Of a stretch of DNA of 64,000 nucleotides, positions 1 through 10,392 are shown piece after piece; within the stretch, counting starts at the first letter, position 1; the number at the start of each line of letters is the position of its first letter. The translations under genes were made by a program, and so were the position numbers. The stretch is from assembly GCA_037176725.1 (NCBI GenBank), contig JAZBRS010000057.1, forward strand, positions 87,813,501 through 87,877,500, written 5' to 3'. The DNA comes from Posidonia oceanica (taxonomy: Eukaryota > Streptophyta > Magnoliopsida > Alismatales > Posidoniaceae). The notes beneath the pieces are model-generated. The model was not told the DNA's origin. It ran no database searches and worked only from the letters and a program-made list of their open reading frames with translations.

Positions 1-320
1 GCGCCAATAGGAGGCGTGCAATGCCTTTGTATTCTTCTAGCCTTGGGTTGAAGGTTCTATACTTGTTCAGAATTTGTCTTAGAACCAATTGGGAGTCTCC
101 GATGAGTTTCAACCACTTTGCCCCTAGCTCCAGTGCTAGGCGTAATTTGAGGATCAAGGCCTCGTATTCTGCAACATTGTTAGTATTTGCGACGAAGTTT
201 AGCTGTATAGCTCAAGGAATGAGAACTCCTTCCGGAGTGAGAAGTGCTACTTCGATGCCTGCCCCTTGTCTGTTGAGTGCTCCATCAAAGTAGAGAGTCC
301 ATTGTCGAGTGGGAGACTCG
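1..320 (-). pseudogene. Element A: second (archaeal-type) RNase H, partial at window edge
   Basis: Minus-strand translation gives the start of the extra RNase H typical of Tat-lineage gypsy elements. A WTLYFDGA motif (first catalytic Asp) is followed further down by an NAEYEAL motif (catalytic Glu) and an IGDSQLV motif (third acidic residue). A TGA stop interrupts the frame near 212. The domain runs off the left edge, so the last Asp and the integrase are outside the window. It continues directly from the RT/RNase H reading frame to its right. Archaeal-type RNase H domains in these elements are thought to replace or supplement the older connection RNase H in degrading the RNA template. Confidence 0.8.
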
Positions 321-925
321 GTAGCTTGTATTTCTAGTATTTCCTCATCGGGGAAGTCTGTTCGGACTGGTTGATAATCTTCTATTGGTAGTTCCGCCAG
401 GTGATCTGCAATGGCTTGCCCCTTGATCGCCTTCTGGGACACATATTGCAAGTCAAATTCAGTGAGGAGTTGCCACCTTGCCAATCTTCCAGAGAGGGCT
501 GGCTTCTTGAACATATATTTGATTGGGTCCATCTTGGCGATGTAACGGACTTTATGGGCTAGGAAGTAGTGTCTCAACTTTTGAGATGCCCATACCAAGG
601 CCAAGCAGTACTTTTCTATGGCTGTATACTTCTCTTCATAACCCAGGAAAGTTCTACTCATATAGTAGATAGCCTTTTCCTTCTTCCCATCCTCATCATG
701 TTGAGCTAGCACTACTCCTATTGATGATGCAGTGACTGCCACATAGAGTAGCAAAAGCTTCCCTGACATAGGCGCTGACAAGACTGGGGGGTTCATGAGG
801 TATGCTTTGAGTTCATCAAAAGCTTTCTGGCATTTCTCATCCCAAGTAAATTCCCTCCCTCCTTTCAATAACTCATAAAACGTCTTACATTGATCTACGT
901 GCTGTGTGATGAATCTCTTGATGAA
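321..925 (-). pseudogene. Element A: retroviral-type RNase H domain of pol
   Basis: Minus-strand frame with the gypsy RNase H signature: a FTWDEKCQKAFDELK entry helix, LLLYVAVTASSIGVVLAQ (the position where an Asp is usual is altered), AIYYMSRTF, YTAIEKYCLALVWASQKLRHYF, then the tether to the second RNase H (GRLARWQLLTEFDLQYV, KGQAIADHLAELP). A TAG stop at 926-928 replaces a Gln codon between RT and this domain (GRL-stop-FI). The domain is therefore separated from RT by a single nonsense change and is otherwise open for about 200 codons. It is part of the same decayed polyprotein as the RT to its right. Confidence 0.85.
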
Positions 926-1951
926 CTATAAGCGGCCGATAAGTCCTCTGAGTTCCTTGATGTTTCGGGGTGGAGGCATCTGTGTTATTGCTCTAGCCTT
1001 CTGTGGGTCCACCTCGATTCCACTTTTGCTGATGATGAAGCCCAATAGCTTCCCAGTAGTTACCCCAAGCACGCATTTCTTTGGGTTCATTTTTAGCTGA
1101 TATTGCCTTGCTCTGCTCAGTACTATTCTTAGCGCCTCAAAGTGTGCTTCCCTTGTTCTTGATTTGACCAAGATATCGTCAACATACACTTCCATGCAAT
1201 CATGCATCATGTCGTGGAAGATGGCTATCATCTCTCTCTGATATGTTGCGCCAGCGTTCTTGAGACCGAATAGCATGACTACATAGCAGTATGTCCCACA
1301 TGGCGTGATGAACGATGTCTTCTCTTGGTCCTCCTCTGCTAGCTTAATCTGATTGTAACCGGAGAAGCCGTCCATGAAAGATAGCATCTCAAATACTGTT
1401 ATATTGTCCACTAGCAAGTCAATATGTGGCAAAGGGAAGTCGTCTTTGGGTCAGGTGGCGTTGAGGTTGAGATAGTCAATGCAAACCCGAACCTTCCCGT
1501 CCTTTCTGGCCACTGGTACTATATTTGAGACCCAACTGGGGTACACAACCACCCTGATGAATTTCGCTTTATGGAGTTTGTCAATTTCTTCTTTGACTTT
1601 GAGGGTGAGTTCCAGCCTTAGTCGCCTTAGCTTCTGCTTGACGGGTTTGGTTCCAGAGTTTAGTGGAAGCAAATGTTCCACTAGGGCTGATTGTAGACCA
1701 GGCATATCCTCGTACTTGAAGGCCAGCACATCCACAAATTCTTTCAAGATTTGGACCATTTCCTCCCACTCTTTTGGACTCAGGCTTGCACTTATGAGTA
1801 TTGGTTTTGGCTCTTCGATGGTTCCCAGGTCGACCTCCACGGTCTCTTCTTCAGCTGCCTTGGTTTGCTCATCATATTTGTCCATGAGGTGCTTAAGGAG
1901 GTCTGAGTCGGCCTCTTGATCTTCTTCCTCATCACTGTAGTTAACCAGCTC
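926..1951 (-). pseudogene. Element A: reverse transcriptase domain of pol
   Basis: Minus-strand translation shows a typical gypsy RT. The entry segment is PVKQKLRRLR, followed by the fingers motif VARKDGKVRVCIDYLNLN, then DFPLPHIDLLVDN, MDGFSGYNQIKLAEED, the catalytic box EVYVDDILVKSR with both Asp residues present, and LGFIISKSGIEVDPQKARAI. A TGA at 1451-1453 interrupts the frame just before PKDDFPLP, where related elements usually have Cys. Upstream, an acidic linker (YSDEEED region) reaches 1951, where element E1 is inserted. The same frame resumes at 22287 on the other side of E1, which shows that this RT belongs to the gag-protease element at 22.3-27.3 kb. Confidence 0.9.
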
Positions 1952-1956
1952 ATATG
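1952..1956. repeat. Target-site duplication, left copy, of E1 (ATATG)
   Basis: ATATG immediately precedes the TG start of the E1 5' LTR and is repeated exactly after the CA end of its 3' LTR. Five base pairs is the usual size for Ty3/gypsy integrases. Confidence 0.93.
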
Positions 1957-4900
1957 TGTAGACACCCTATTCTAACAGTCTGGAAGTTGGTAGTTCTCTT
2001 TTGCAGGCTTGCGTGGTCTCTGGATTGGCATTCCCTATTCAAACCCATTTTCTAGCCCATTTCCAAACCCAAAACCTTGCCCTAAACCCTAGAAGCCTTT
2101 ACCTAAGCTATTTGCATTTTTACAACACTTTTAGGTCCAAACCTAAGCCCATTTGCAGCCCATGCCACTTGAGTGTGTTGGACGCTGGAACAGGCAGCGT
2201 CCAACGTTGGACGTGGCCTGTGCTAGCGTCCAACGTTGGACGTGCTATGGTCTGGCGTCCAACGTTGGACGCGCACTGGTCGCATGTCCAACGACTCGAG
2301 GTCGGCAGCGGCTGCTCCGCCCCCTCCAACTCACCGCCCGTCCAATCCCGCGCTGCCCCACACTTACTACCCATCCCTTCCTCCACTCCACGCCATCCAT
2401 TACCTTCCAAGCTTGAGTTACTATCCTTCTCTCCTCTATTTCAGCCCAAAACAAGCTCTCCTCCTCTCACTGACAGGTCTGCCTTCCGCCGACCGTGTCA
2501 GCCGCCGCCTCGCCTCCGCCGCCCTCCTGCCATTGCCCACGCCCTCCTCTGACAATCCACATGGACCTCGCACTCATGCCCGCACCTGCCCTGAATTCGG
2601 CCTGCAAATACGTGTCAGCACACAAGGACCCATGAAGCCACAACAAAACCAGCAAGTTCAACCCTTTGCCATTCACACCACACACAGCGAACGAGAAAGC
2701 TTCCACTTCCGAGAGCAAGAAGGCACTCCCCTCTTCATCTGCAACCCTTCGCGACCTCCTCCGGTGCTCCGAGCAACTCAGGCGAGCCCACCGAAGTCGT
2801 TGCCGTGCATACACCTGCAACTCCAGCGAACCTCGTCGTCCCGCCGTTCCAAAGCTTCCACAAGTTAGTTTTCCATTCCCAGTAGTCATGCATGTGTAGT
2901 AGAACATGTCCATGCATTATTTGCAAGTTTTTACTTCCTTTTGGACATGATTCACATCCAAAAGGAAGTTCAGTGTGTTGGACGCACCAACTGGTGCGTC
3001 CAACGTTGGACGCGGCATAGGCCTGCGTCCAACGGCCTGTTTTGCTTTCCCATGCTTTTCCTTTGCATGCTTCTCTGCAAGTATATGCTATTTGCCTCCT
3101 TTTAGCTCTCTCTGATGTTATGCCATGTTTTTAATTTGTTCCATGCTTGTTTGAAGGCTTTTTGCATGTTGAATATCCTTCTGTCTGCTGCCTTTGTTGG
3201 ACGCTAGAGTGAACTGCGTCCAATGTTGGACGCTGGTTCATCTAGCGTCCAACGTCTCTGCTTGCTGTGCTTTGCTTCCATGCTTACTCCATGCATATTT
3301 TGAGTATTATTTCATGATCCATGCCTAGTTAGAGATGCCTGGCCCCTAAGGCAACCATGTTTAGGTTTGCTAGGATTTATTCGAAGTGATTTACTCTTTT
3401 TTGCAAAGTTAAAGCTTGCTTCTCTTATGCATGTTCTTCCCTTTGCTTTCTTTAGCTTAAATGCTTGCCATGTCTCCTTTGCATGCTCCTGTTAGTCTCT
3501 TACATGTTCTTACTGTGTTTGCATGCATATAGGTGGGGTAGAGCTGAGCTCCCCCTTTAGAACAGGTAAGTTTGCATGCCTGGGTCGTTGGACGCCAGAG
3601 CCTTCAGCGTCCAACGTTGGACGCTGCTGGCTCTAGCGTCCAACGCCTTGGCTCATCTCTTGTTTGTTTAATACTTGCATACCTCTCTGATTTTGCTTAC
3701 TTACTTGCTTCCTGTGTTCTTATGCATGTTTAGCTTCAGTAGCATCTATTCTTTTATTTTAGTTAATTTATTTGCTTGTTTGTGCATGCTTTTTGTGTGT
3801 TGTGCCTCCCAGAGCGTTGTACGCTGCTGGTGTTGGCGTCCAACGTTGGACGCTGGCCTAGCTCGCGTCCAACACCTTGGTTGTGCCTCTGGCCTGGCAC
3901 TCAACACAGGTAAGGTTTGATTGCCTATTTTTTGCCTCCCATGCTTGCTTGCTTGATCCATGCTCAACTCCAGCAACCCAAATGCATGATCCCAACTCTC
4001 CTCTATCACTTGTATGCTCCCTTCTCTCCTCTATCTTCTGTTCTGTGTTGGACGCCAGCCACTCTGGCGTCTAACGTTGGACGCCCAGCCTACAGGCGTC
4101 CAATAACCTACATGCTTGGATCTTTAATTTTGGCATGCTCCTTATTCTGATTCTTCCTCTGATCTTCTGTTAGGTTAGATTAGCATGTCTAGCACCCATT
4201 TAGTTGCATATTTGCATCAGTATTGCATTCATATAGTTAGATTGCATTGTTTTTAAAAATATGCATGCTGTCTGTCTGCAACAGGTGTTGGACGCGGGTT
4301 GTCCCAGTGTCCAACGTTGGACGCTGGTGTTGCCAGCGTCCAATGCATGTAGATGGTTGATAGCCATTTTAAAATGCAAATTTCTTTTTGTTCGCCGTTT
4401 CTTGCGTTTTATTGCTTCTTTGTCTTGTTGTAACCCTAATGCATGTTGCCCACCCCTTTGTTTTGATTTCGCACCCCGCTTTGCCTCGTTTTCCGTGCTT
4501 TGCCCTGTTTTCTGCATTTTGCATCGCCTCTCGCTCTTTTGCTTGGTTTTTCGCACCCTTTTGCATCGCTCTCCGCTTTCGGCATCATTTTCCGCACCTT
4601 GCTTTATTTTTCTGTATTTCCGCATCGTTTTCCGTGCCTGTTTTACTTTATTGCTTGCATGTCGCCTGCATTGCTTGGTTTTTCCACTGTTTTGTTTTAT
4701 CGCTTGCATCTGCATATAGGGCCGTGATGCTTACTGCTTAGGAGTTCTCACGAACTAGGGTCCGCCCAGTTCGGAACACTAGCAGCGTGGTTGAGCACAT
4801 AGATAGCACGTTTATTTCCCTTGCATAATAGGTAAGCATTTAAGGCATGTAGGCATTAGGCTAGCAATTCCCTGCATAAGCGCGAGATTGCCTAAGAAAG

Positions 4901-5301
4901 ACCGACTCTCGGACATATCGGGGTGCCTAACACCTTCCCCGTGCGTAACAGGAGTCCTTGCCCTTTCTCTTGGCTCGCATCGACCTTTCCTTTATCCTAG
5001 GCCTGAGTCATAGCATAGCATAATAGCATAGCACAGCTTAGCTTATCCTTGCATCCCTTTGCCCCTCCTTGCATCTGGTTCAGCATGTCTTTTCATGCTT
5101 TACCTCCTAGTTTTCCTTGTCTTCCAATTCAATAGACCCGGTGGCGACTCCGAATTGTCTTATCATTTCTTTTCTTTTCTTTGCCAGCGTTTCCGAGTCG
5201 AGTTCTTCCCTCAGATCCAGCTGCATGTAGTGACCCTATTTTGATCGGTGCACACAAGCTTTGGTAATATGCATGGACGATTAGAATTCAGGATTACTAC
5301 A
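1957..5301 (+). repeat. E1 5' LTR (3345 bp)
   Basis: Starts TGTAGACACC after the ATATG duplication and ends GGATTACTACA directly before the primer-binding site. It carries seven clusters of hairpin modules between 2177 and 4344, a minisatellite-like stretch near 4430-4700 built on GCATCGTTTTCCG-type units, and a conserved block GGTGCCTAACACCTTCCCC at 4922-4940 shared with the LTRs of B, C, D and the E1 3' LTR. Three sequences match plant 5' splice sites: CAG/GTAAGT at 3563-3571, ACAG/GTAAGG near 3905, and TAG/GTAAGC near 4828. Many ORFs of 60-200 codons here have no domain and are LTR noise. Confidence 0.95.
2177..4344 (+). repeat. Seven clusters of 29-bp inverted-repeat modules in the E1 5' LTR (16 modules)
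   Basis: Each module has a left arm close to GTTGGACGC, a variable centre of about 11 bases and a right arm close to GCGTCCAAC. Modules abut head to tail, so each joint is the palindrome GCGTCCAACGTTGGACGC. Clusters: 2177-2292 (four modules of exactly 29 bp), 2977-3033 (28 and 29), 3196-3253, 3587-3644, 3816-3873, 4047-4104 and 4287-4344 (two of 29 each). Centres differ between modules but are often self-complementary, for example ACCA with TGGT at 2977-3004 and CTGG with CCAG at 4316-4344, extending the stem to 12-13 bp. The DNA shows hairpin potential directly; any function is unknown. Confidence 0.9.
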
Positions 5302-5302
5302 G

Positions 5303-5320
5303 TGGCGACTCCGCTGGGGA
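5303..5320 (+). other. E1 primer-binding site, tRNA-Arg type
   Basis: TGGCGACTCCGCTGGGGA starts one base after the LTR end. Its complement TCCCCAGCGGAGTCGCCA ends in CCA and looks like a plant tRNA-Arg 3' end, the primer reported for Ogre-type elements. The same 18-mer, or a one-base variant, occurs in B, C and D. Confidence 0.88.
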
Positions 5321-6480
5321 GCAGTACTCCAGCCTTCGCCTTGGCCTTCTCGCCTCTTGCTTGGGTGTTTTGCTTGTCTTTTGCTTCGCTTGCTTTACTT
5401 GCTTACCTGCATGCTTGTTTATTTACCTGCTTTATGCCATGATTGCTTGCGCTGCTTCATTTTGCTTGCATCACATGTCTAAATACTTGCTTGGCACACC
5501 ATGCATGCCTTTTGAATGATGAATGCTTCCCTTCACACTAATGCAATGCCACTGCACCTGCACATGCTATGCGTACCTGCTTTTTGCAATGATAAGTGTT
5601 TTTTCTTTCACTATCATGCTCACACACACATACACATGCCATGCCCATGCCTTTTGCTGTGATGTGTGCTGTCTGCTTGCCATATCTGGGTGATTTTCTT
5701 CCCCTTTTGCATTAAGCCTAAGGACAATTAGAGACTGATTGCTTCCCCCATGGCTAACTAAAAACAGCAAGTAAAATGAATTTCTAGGAGCAACTAGAGA
5801 CTGCAAACTCACCTGCACCCCCTTGAATTAATAAAAAACGCAAGATAAAACGTGAAGCATTTGCATAAAGCATCATATAGGGCATGCATTCTTCTCATCT
5901 GAGTCCGCCTACAATCTGAGAAGGATAGTCCCGGTCTCTTGCGTCTGACGCTTTGGTGTGGAGCAAGTAGATCGGTCTGTCCCCCCTTGTCAGGGGGTCG
6001 CGTTGGTGTTAGTAGAGGGTACCACCCATGCTTCTGGCAGGGTCAAGGCCACCTACGCACCACTACGTCACCACCTGAGCTTTGGGCCGGGTTTAAGACG
6101 TAGGACCTGCTTTTTTCTAGCCTGAGTAGGCGACCCGTACACCCCTGAGCGTCCGAAGTAGATTGCCTACTAGGACACCCTAGATTGGTGAGGGAGAGCA
6201 TGCTAGAAAGCATACATTTGCATTTATATCATACATCTAACACATTTGCTTTTCCTTTCGGGTTCTAATCCCTTGGTTTTGTTTGCTCTTTGTGTAGAGA
6301 TTTGTCAGTGAGTTCCTTAGCTAGAGCTTGAGTGTCCTCTCTTGCTGACGCCCCTGCTGCGACTCCTGCTTCTGATCATCCTCCCTTCCGAGCTATGTCG
6401 CTTTAGCGAGCATAGCTCCTCCTAGGATTCGCCCTCTTGCTCCTACTCGTAGCCCTGTGATCACCCATTCTCGATCAGCG
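5321..6480 (+). other. E1 untranslated leader between PBS and gag
   Basis: About 1.16 kb without a credible gene. The block 5880-6205 is conserved in the leaders of B (36530-36850), C (61615-61940) and D (53960-54275, all on the minus strand). It includes stretches around CACCCTAGATTGGTGAGGGAG and ACCACCCATGCTT. A T/G-rich run ending in AG at 6296-6297 looks like a 3' splice site, and the other three elements have a comparable run ending in AG at the matching place. The block could be a packaging or dimerisation region, by analogy with retroviral leaders; that role is inference. Confidence 0.6.
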
Positions 6481-8955
6481 ATGGCCCAGTTTGTTGGTGA
6501 CTCCCAGGTCCCTGTTGCCACGGAGGTGGCCCCTCTTTCGGTCCCTTCGGCTCCCGCATACACTCCCCCTATGCCAACGTCTCCTTCTCTGGTACAGCTG
6601 CTGCCTTCTTATTCTATGGGGTAGTGGCAGACTCCGTCGGACCCAGTCGCCGAGACTGTCTTGGTAACCGCCGCCCGCGCTCCGGAGGCACCACTGACTC
6701 CTCCTCCTTAGGGTGATGTCACTTCTGGCACTCACCCTACTGCGGCGAATTATGCCCTAGGACCTCCGCCTCTTGGACAATCTACGTCCCAGCCACTTGA
6801 TTCTGATCCTCCGCCGGTCCTGCAACTCAGCATACCTACTGATGGGTCCCCTGAGATGCGGTACCAGCAGCTGATGGAGACTGCCCAGAGACTGCAGGGC
6901 ATGGCTCTATCTCTTCGCCCCGCATTTGTTCCTGCTGCTCCTGAGGCTCCGTTGCGACCTGCTCTCGCGTCGCAGGCATTCCCTTCTGCTCCTCCGCCTA
7001 GACCACCGCCTCAGCTACTCACTGCTCAGGCGATGGGGGCCCAGCTTTCGCCTCCTGCATTTGCACAACACCCAGCACAGCATCCTCCTCTAGCACCTGG
7101 TGGTCAGTCCGTAGGACTGATCGGAGCGCAGCATCCCACTGGCCCGCAGCCTGGCACTGTGCTGGTGCAGCAGCTGACGCTCCAGCACCCTGCATCACCT
7201 ACTGCTCAGCATGCTAGTTATACATACCCCCTGCATCAGCAATACCCTACCCCAGCATACATGCCTACACACACTACACATCCGCACGGATACGCTGCCC
7301 ATCCCGTCGCTCCACCATGCGAGGTGATGGTTGACCCAAAAGAGCACCTCGGTGCATCTTATGCGGCGTATGTGGCCCCTGCCCCTGCTGTACCACCTCA
7401 GTTGGCAGTAGCTCTAGACTCCAGCGACAACAGGCTCGCTGTTCTGGAGAAAGCACTTCGACAAGTGCAGGGTATGGACCACCAGTCTTGCCAGTTCTGG
7501 GACCTCTGTTATTTCCTAGAGGCGGTACTCCCCCCAAAGTTCCGCATCCCGGTATTTGAAAAATACAATGGTAGAGGCTGCCCAATTGCACACCTGAAGG
7601 CGTACTACGGAGATCTCGCTTAGCTCCAGGCTGACGAGAGGTTGCTAATCCGCTTGTTCCAGAAAAGTCTGAGTGGCCCTGCGCTCAAGTGGTTCACCTC
7701 ACTTGATATGGCCAGCATTAAGATGTGGAATGACCTCAGCCAGGCATTCCTGGGACAATACTCCTTCAACTTGGACCTCGTCCCTAAGCGCGCGGACCTC
7801 GTCGCATTAAAGCAGAACCCCGGCGAGCCATTTGGGGAGTATGTCGGCCGCTGGTGCGCACTCGCTTCGCAGGTTCGAGACGGACCCTCTGATGAGGAGT
7901 CTCTCGAGATTGTGATCGAGGGTGCGCAGCCTGCTGTCGGGGCTCTGCTCAGCATTCAACCTGTCACAATTTTCTCTGTACTGATCTGGGCTGGCACCCG
8001 CGTGGAGAGTTCGCTATGGAGTGGCAACTTCCCAGTGCTCTCTGCGTTTGCCAAGCAGGCCACCACCAGCAGCAACAGCAACAACTCCAGCGGCAACACT
8101 AGCAGCAACAGTAGTGGTACCAGCAGTCGGCCCAAGAAGAAGGATTCGCCAAAGCCAGCTGTTGCCTACGTCGACCCTGTGCCTGTGCCTGTTCAGCTAG
8201 CGGTTCGGCCTCCCCCGCATCAAGTAATCTATGCACCAGCACCTAAAGCACCTCCCACACCACAAATCACCACCACCGCCCAATCGGTGTATCCTGCCGC
8301 ACCGATCCGGCAAGCACAACCCCAGGGGCCAAGGCAGCCACGGCGTCAATTCACCCCACTGGTGGAACCGCTAACCGCCATCCTCCCTAAGGTTGCGACA
8401 TTTCTGAGGTTTCCCGAGGTGCACCCTTTGCCAAATCCACTTTCGCATTGGCATAAGGCGCACCTTTTCTGCGACTTTCATCGAGCCCCCAGGCACTCGA
8501 CGAACAGTTGCCTCACTCTGCGGGACGCCATCCAGAACTTGATCGAGTCGGGAACGATCTCGATCCACACGCACAAGGCACCTTCTTCTGTCCCCCCATC
8601 AGCATTAGCCCCTGCATCTGCATTAGCACCCCCTTATCCCAGCATTGTCCACCAGCCCCTTCCGGAGCATCCTAGTCCGGGAGGCGTGGGGACCACGGGA
8701 ATCTACTCTCTCTCCCCCTCCAGGCCTGCTACGTCTGTGGTAGACCCCTTCGAGCTCATTCATGATGTCTCGGAGCCCTTCCCTCTTGCTCTTTATCGTG
8801 CCGCCGTCGCCAGCTCCGAGTCGGGAGTCCATATGATCCGACCGCGTGCCAGGCCGAGGCGCCCCTGCTCGCCCTTCCATGCATCCTCAGGCCCCTACTC
8901 CAGTATACCTTCAAGCCAGACCTCAGGCCCAGACCCCAGCCTCCTATCTAGGTAG
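6481..8955 (+). pseudogene. gag: E1 gag (capsid/nucleocapsid), disrupted
   Basis: The start is chosen at ATG 6481 (MAQFVGDSQ), because C and D begin their gag with the same MAQ motif and B has the same motif with ATG changed to ATA. A proline/alanine-rich N-terminal part leads to a conserved capsid-like region: FEKYNGRGCPIAHLKAYYGDL at about 7556-7620, ERLLIRLFQKSLSGPALKWFTSLD, then NPGEPFGEYVGRW. A Ser/Asn-rich stretch (8060-8130) follows, then a CHHC zinc knuckle (C-x2-H-x4-H-x4-C, FCDFHRAPRHSTNSC) near 8470-8515. TAG stops at 6622, 6709 and 7621 interrupt it; the last replaces a Gln kept in B, C and D. A one-base frame change between 8846 and 8955 moves the frame into the protease segment. 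Confidence 0.88.
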
Positions 8956-10113
8956 GCCCCCAGTCAGCCTGTTAGCCTGGTCCCGGCCGGGGCCTCCTGT
9001 AACCTACCAATACCAACAACCCCTACCCTATTACCCAGCCAACCCTCTGGTAGCCCCTCTCGTGCTCAAAGCACGGGCCCTTACGGTTATTGACTTAACC
9101 TGGGACCCCCATCGCGTCCCTTATGACTACGCCACGGAAACGTGTGCAGAAGTCACGCGATCGGGGAGGGTATACCAGCCTGCAGCACCGGTGGTAAGGC
9201 CCAGCCGTCCAGCACCCGCTGCACCTCCACCAGCAAGCCAACCCATAGCACCCCTGCCTGTTAGCCAGCCCACAGCACCCCCAGCATCAAGCCAGCCCTC
9301 TGCACCTAGCCCGGTAGAGCCAACTCCCAGAGCGGCCCCTCCTGCTGCCAGAAAGCTGCACCACAAAACAGACATCACTTCCCAGCTTAGGAGGGTTAAA
9401 GCTGATATATCCATTTGGGACCTTATCCACTCCTCTTCCGAACACCGTGAGGCTTTTCTCCGAGTGTTCCAAGCTACCCGAGTGTCCCAAGCCATAGAGC
9501 CTACAGCTCTGGAGAGCATGGTTGGCGTTATCGCGGAGCCGCAGATCATCTCTTTCACGAGCGATGAGCTGCCTCCGGCTGGGATTAATCACAACCAACC
9601 CTTGTTTGTCACGGTGCAATACAAAAACTTCCGCATTCCCCTATCGCTGGTTAATAACGGGTCAGGCCTTAATGTCTGTCTGTTGCGTACTGCAACCAGG
9701 CTCAGATTCAAAGTCGAGGATATTACTCCGACGATAAAGGGAATGACAGCTTTTGATAATACGCACCATGACGCTCTAGGGATTCTGATTATTCCTTTGA
9801 TCATTGGCCCGGTCACCTTCGATGTGGAATTCTACATTGTTGACTTGGAGCCTAACTTTAATTTCCTACTTGGGCACCCTTGGCTTCACAAGCATCAGGT
9901 CATCCCCTCGACCGTCCACCGCATGATCAAGTTTCGCCACGGCGACGATGTTATCGTTGTAATGGCGGAAAACTTCGAGAAGGAGCGGATCGAGGCGGTT
10001 GCACCCATCTCTTCGCATATATCCCTTTTGACCCTGAATTTTCAGCTGCTTTGTATTGAGTTAATCGGTGCGAGCCGGTTAGCTTTGTACCTGATCTTGA
10101 ACGTGTCAACTCC
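8846..10113 (+). pseudogene. E1 aspartic protease region, active site altered
   Basis: After a proline-rich stretch (about 8850-9350) comes a helical segment (ADISIWDLIHSSSEHREAFLRVF), then the retropepsin-like domain at about 9520-9960: LVNNGSGLNVC, where B and C have VDNGS, a hydrophobic strand ILIIPLIIGPVTFDVEFYIVD, and FLLGHPWLHKH. The usual Asp-Thr/Ser-Gly triad is Asp-Asn-Gly in this family. In E1 the Asp itself is Asn (AAT at 9653), so the enzyme would be inactive. The domain is offset by one frame from both gag and pol; gag and pol share a frame, so two compensating small indels flank it. It would have processed the Gag-Pol polyprotein. Confidence 0.82.
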
Positions 10114-10392
10114 TTGGCCGTTCACAGCAACCCCTTCCGAATGGTTGAAAATCTCTGTCACAGGTGGGGCTATGTCAAAGATGCGCTGCTCGGGCGATAT
10201 GGCCAGGGAATCGCTGAGCCAGTCCAAGCAGCAGAGCGAAGAGAGTCAGAAGGCCTTGGATATGATTTGCAGTCCAGTAAAGACAGATGCATGCTACCCA
10301 AGGATCAGAGGATGGCCATCCCGCAGGACCTCACTAACTTCACCAGTGCAGGTATCTTGGATTCAACCAGTAGTGAAGCCCCAGCGCAGTAG
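10114..10392 (+). pseudogene. E1 G-patch-like segment after protease
   Basis: Translation near 10135-10272 contains CHRWGYVKDALLGRYGQGIAEP and, further on, RRESEGLGYD. The spacing of glycines (GY...LG..GQGI..P...GLGY) fits a G-patch, a glycine-rich RNA-binding module. B and C keep the same segment at the same place, and element A has a clearer version after its own protease. A G-patch after the protease is known from betaretroviruses. A TAG at 10390-10392 replaces the second Gln of a pair kept in B and C. The reading frame from here to the end of integrase is a single frame broken only by stops. Confidence 0.6.

Larger units (their letters stand above)
1..1956 (-). mobile_element. Element A, left segment (pol), Tat-lineage Ty3/gypsy LTR retrotransposon
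   Basis: Left part of a minus-strand element split by E1. It holds RT, RNase H and the start of the archaeal RNase H; integrase and the 3' LTR lie left of the window. Its right half is at 22282-30178. The join is supported by the ATATG duplication and by an open reading frame that reads through the junction when E1 and one ATATG are removed. Confidence 0.88.

Noticed and set aside
2080..2092. CCCTAAACCCTAG as an interstitial telomere
   Set aside because: Barely two units, and it occurs at the same place in each E1 and D LTR; at most a telo-box-like promoter motif.
2177..2292. CRISPR-like look of short repeats with variable centres
   Set aside because: The units are palindromes that abut, centres are about 11 bases and partly self-complementary, and the context is a plant LTR retrotransposon with no cas genes.
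2236..2926. ORFs on both strands at 2.0-2.9 kb as a gene
   Set aside because: Pro/Ser-rich readings in the outer part of the E1 LTR; the equivalent stretches in D have different, broken frames.
2177..4344. Hairpin modules as MITE insertions
   Set aside because: No target-site duplications around clusters, fixed 29-bp length, and the same clusters in both LTRs and in another element.
4261..4719. ORFs of 75-150 codons in the LTR minisatellite, also at 21264-21707, 44165-44770 and 55438-56123
   Set aside because: Cys/Phe-rich or Lys/Gln-rich readings of short tandem repeats, present in several frames, with no domain.
5303..5320. tRNA gene at the PBS-like sequences
   Set aside because: Only 18 bases match a tRNA 3' end, in the position expected of a primer-binding site; no cloverleaf around it.
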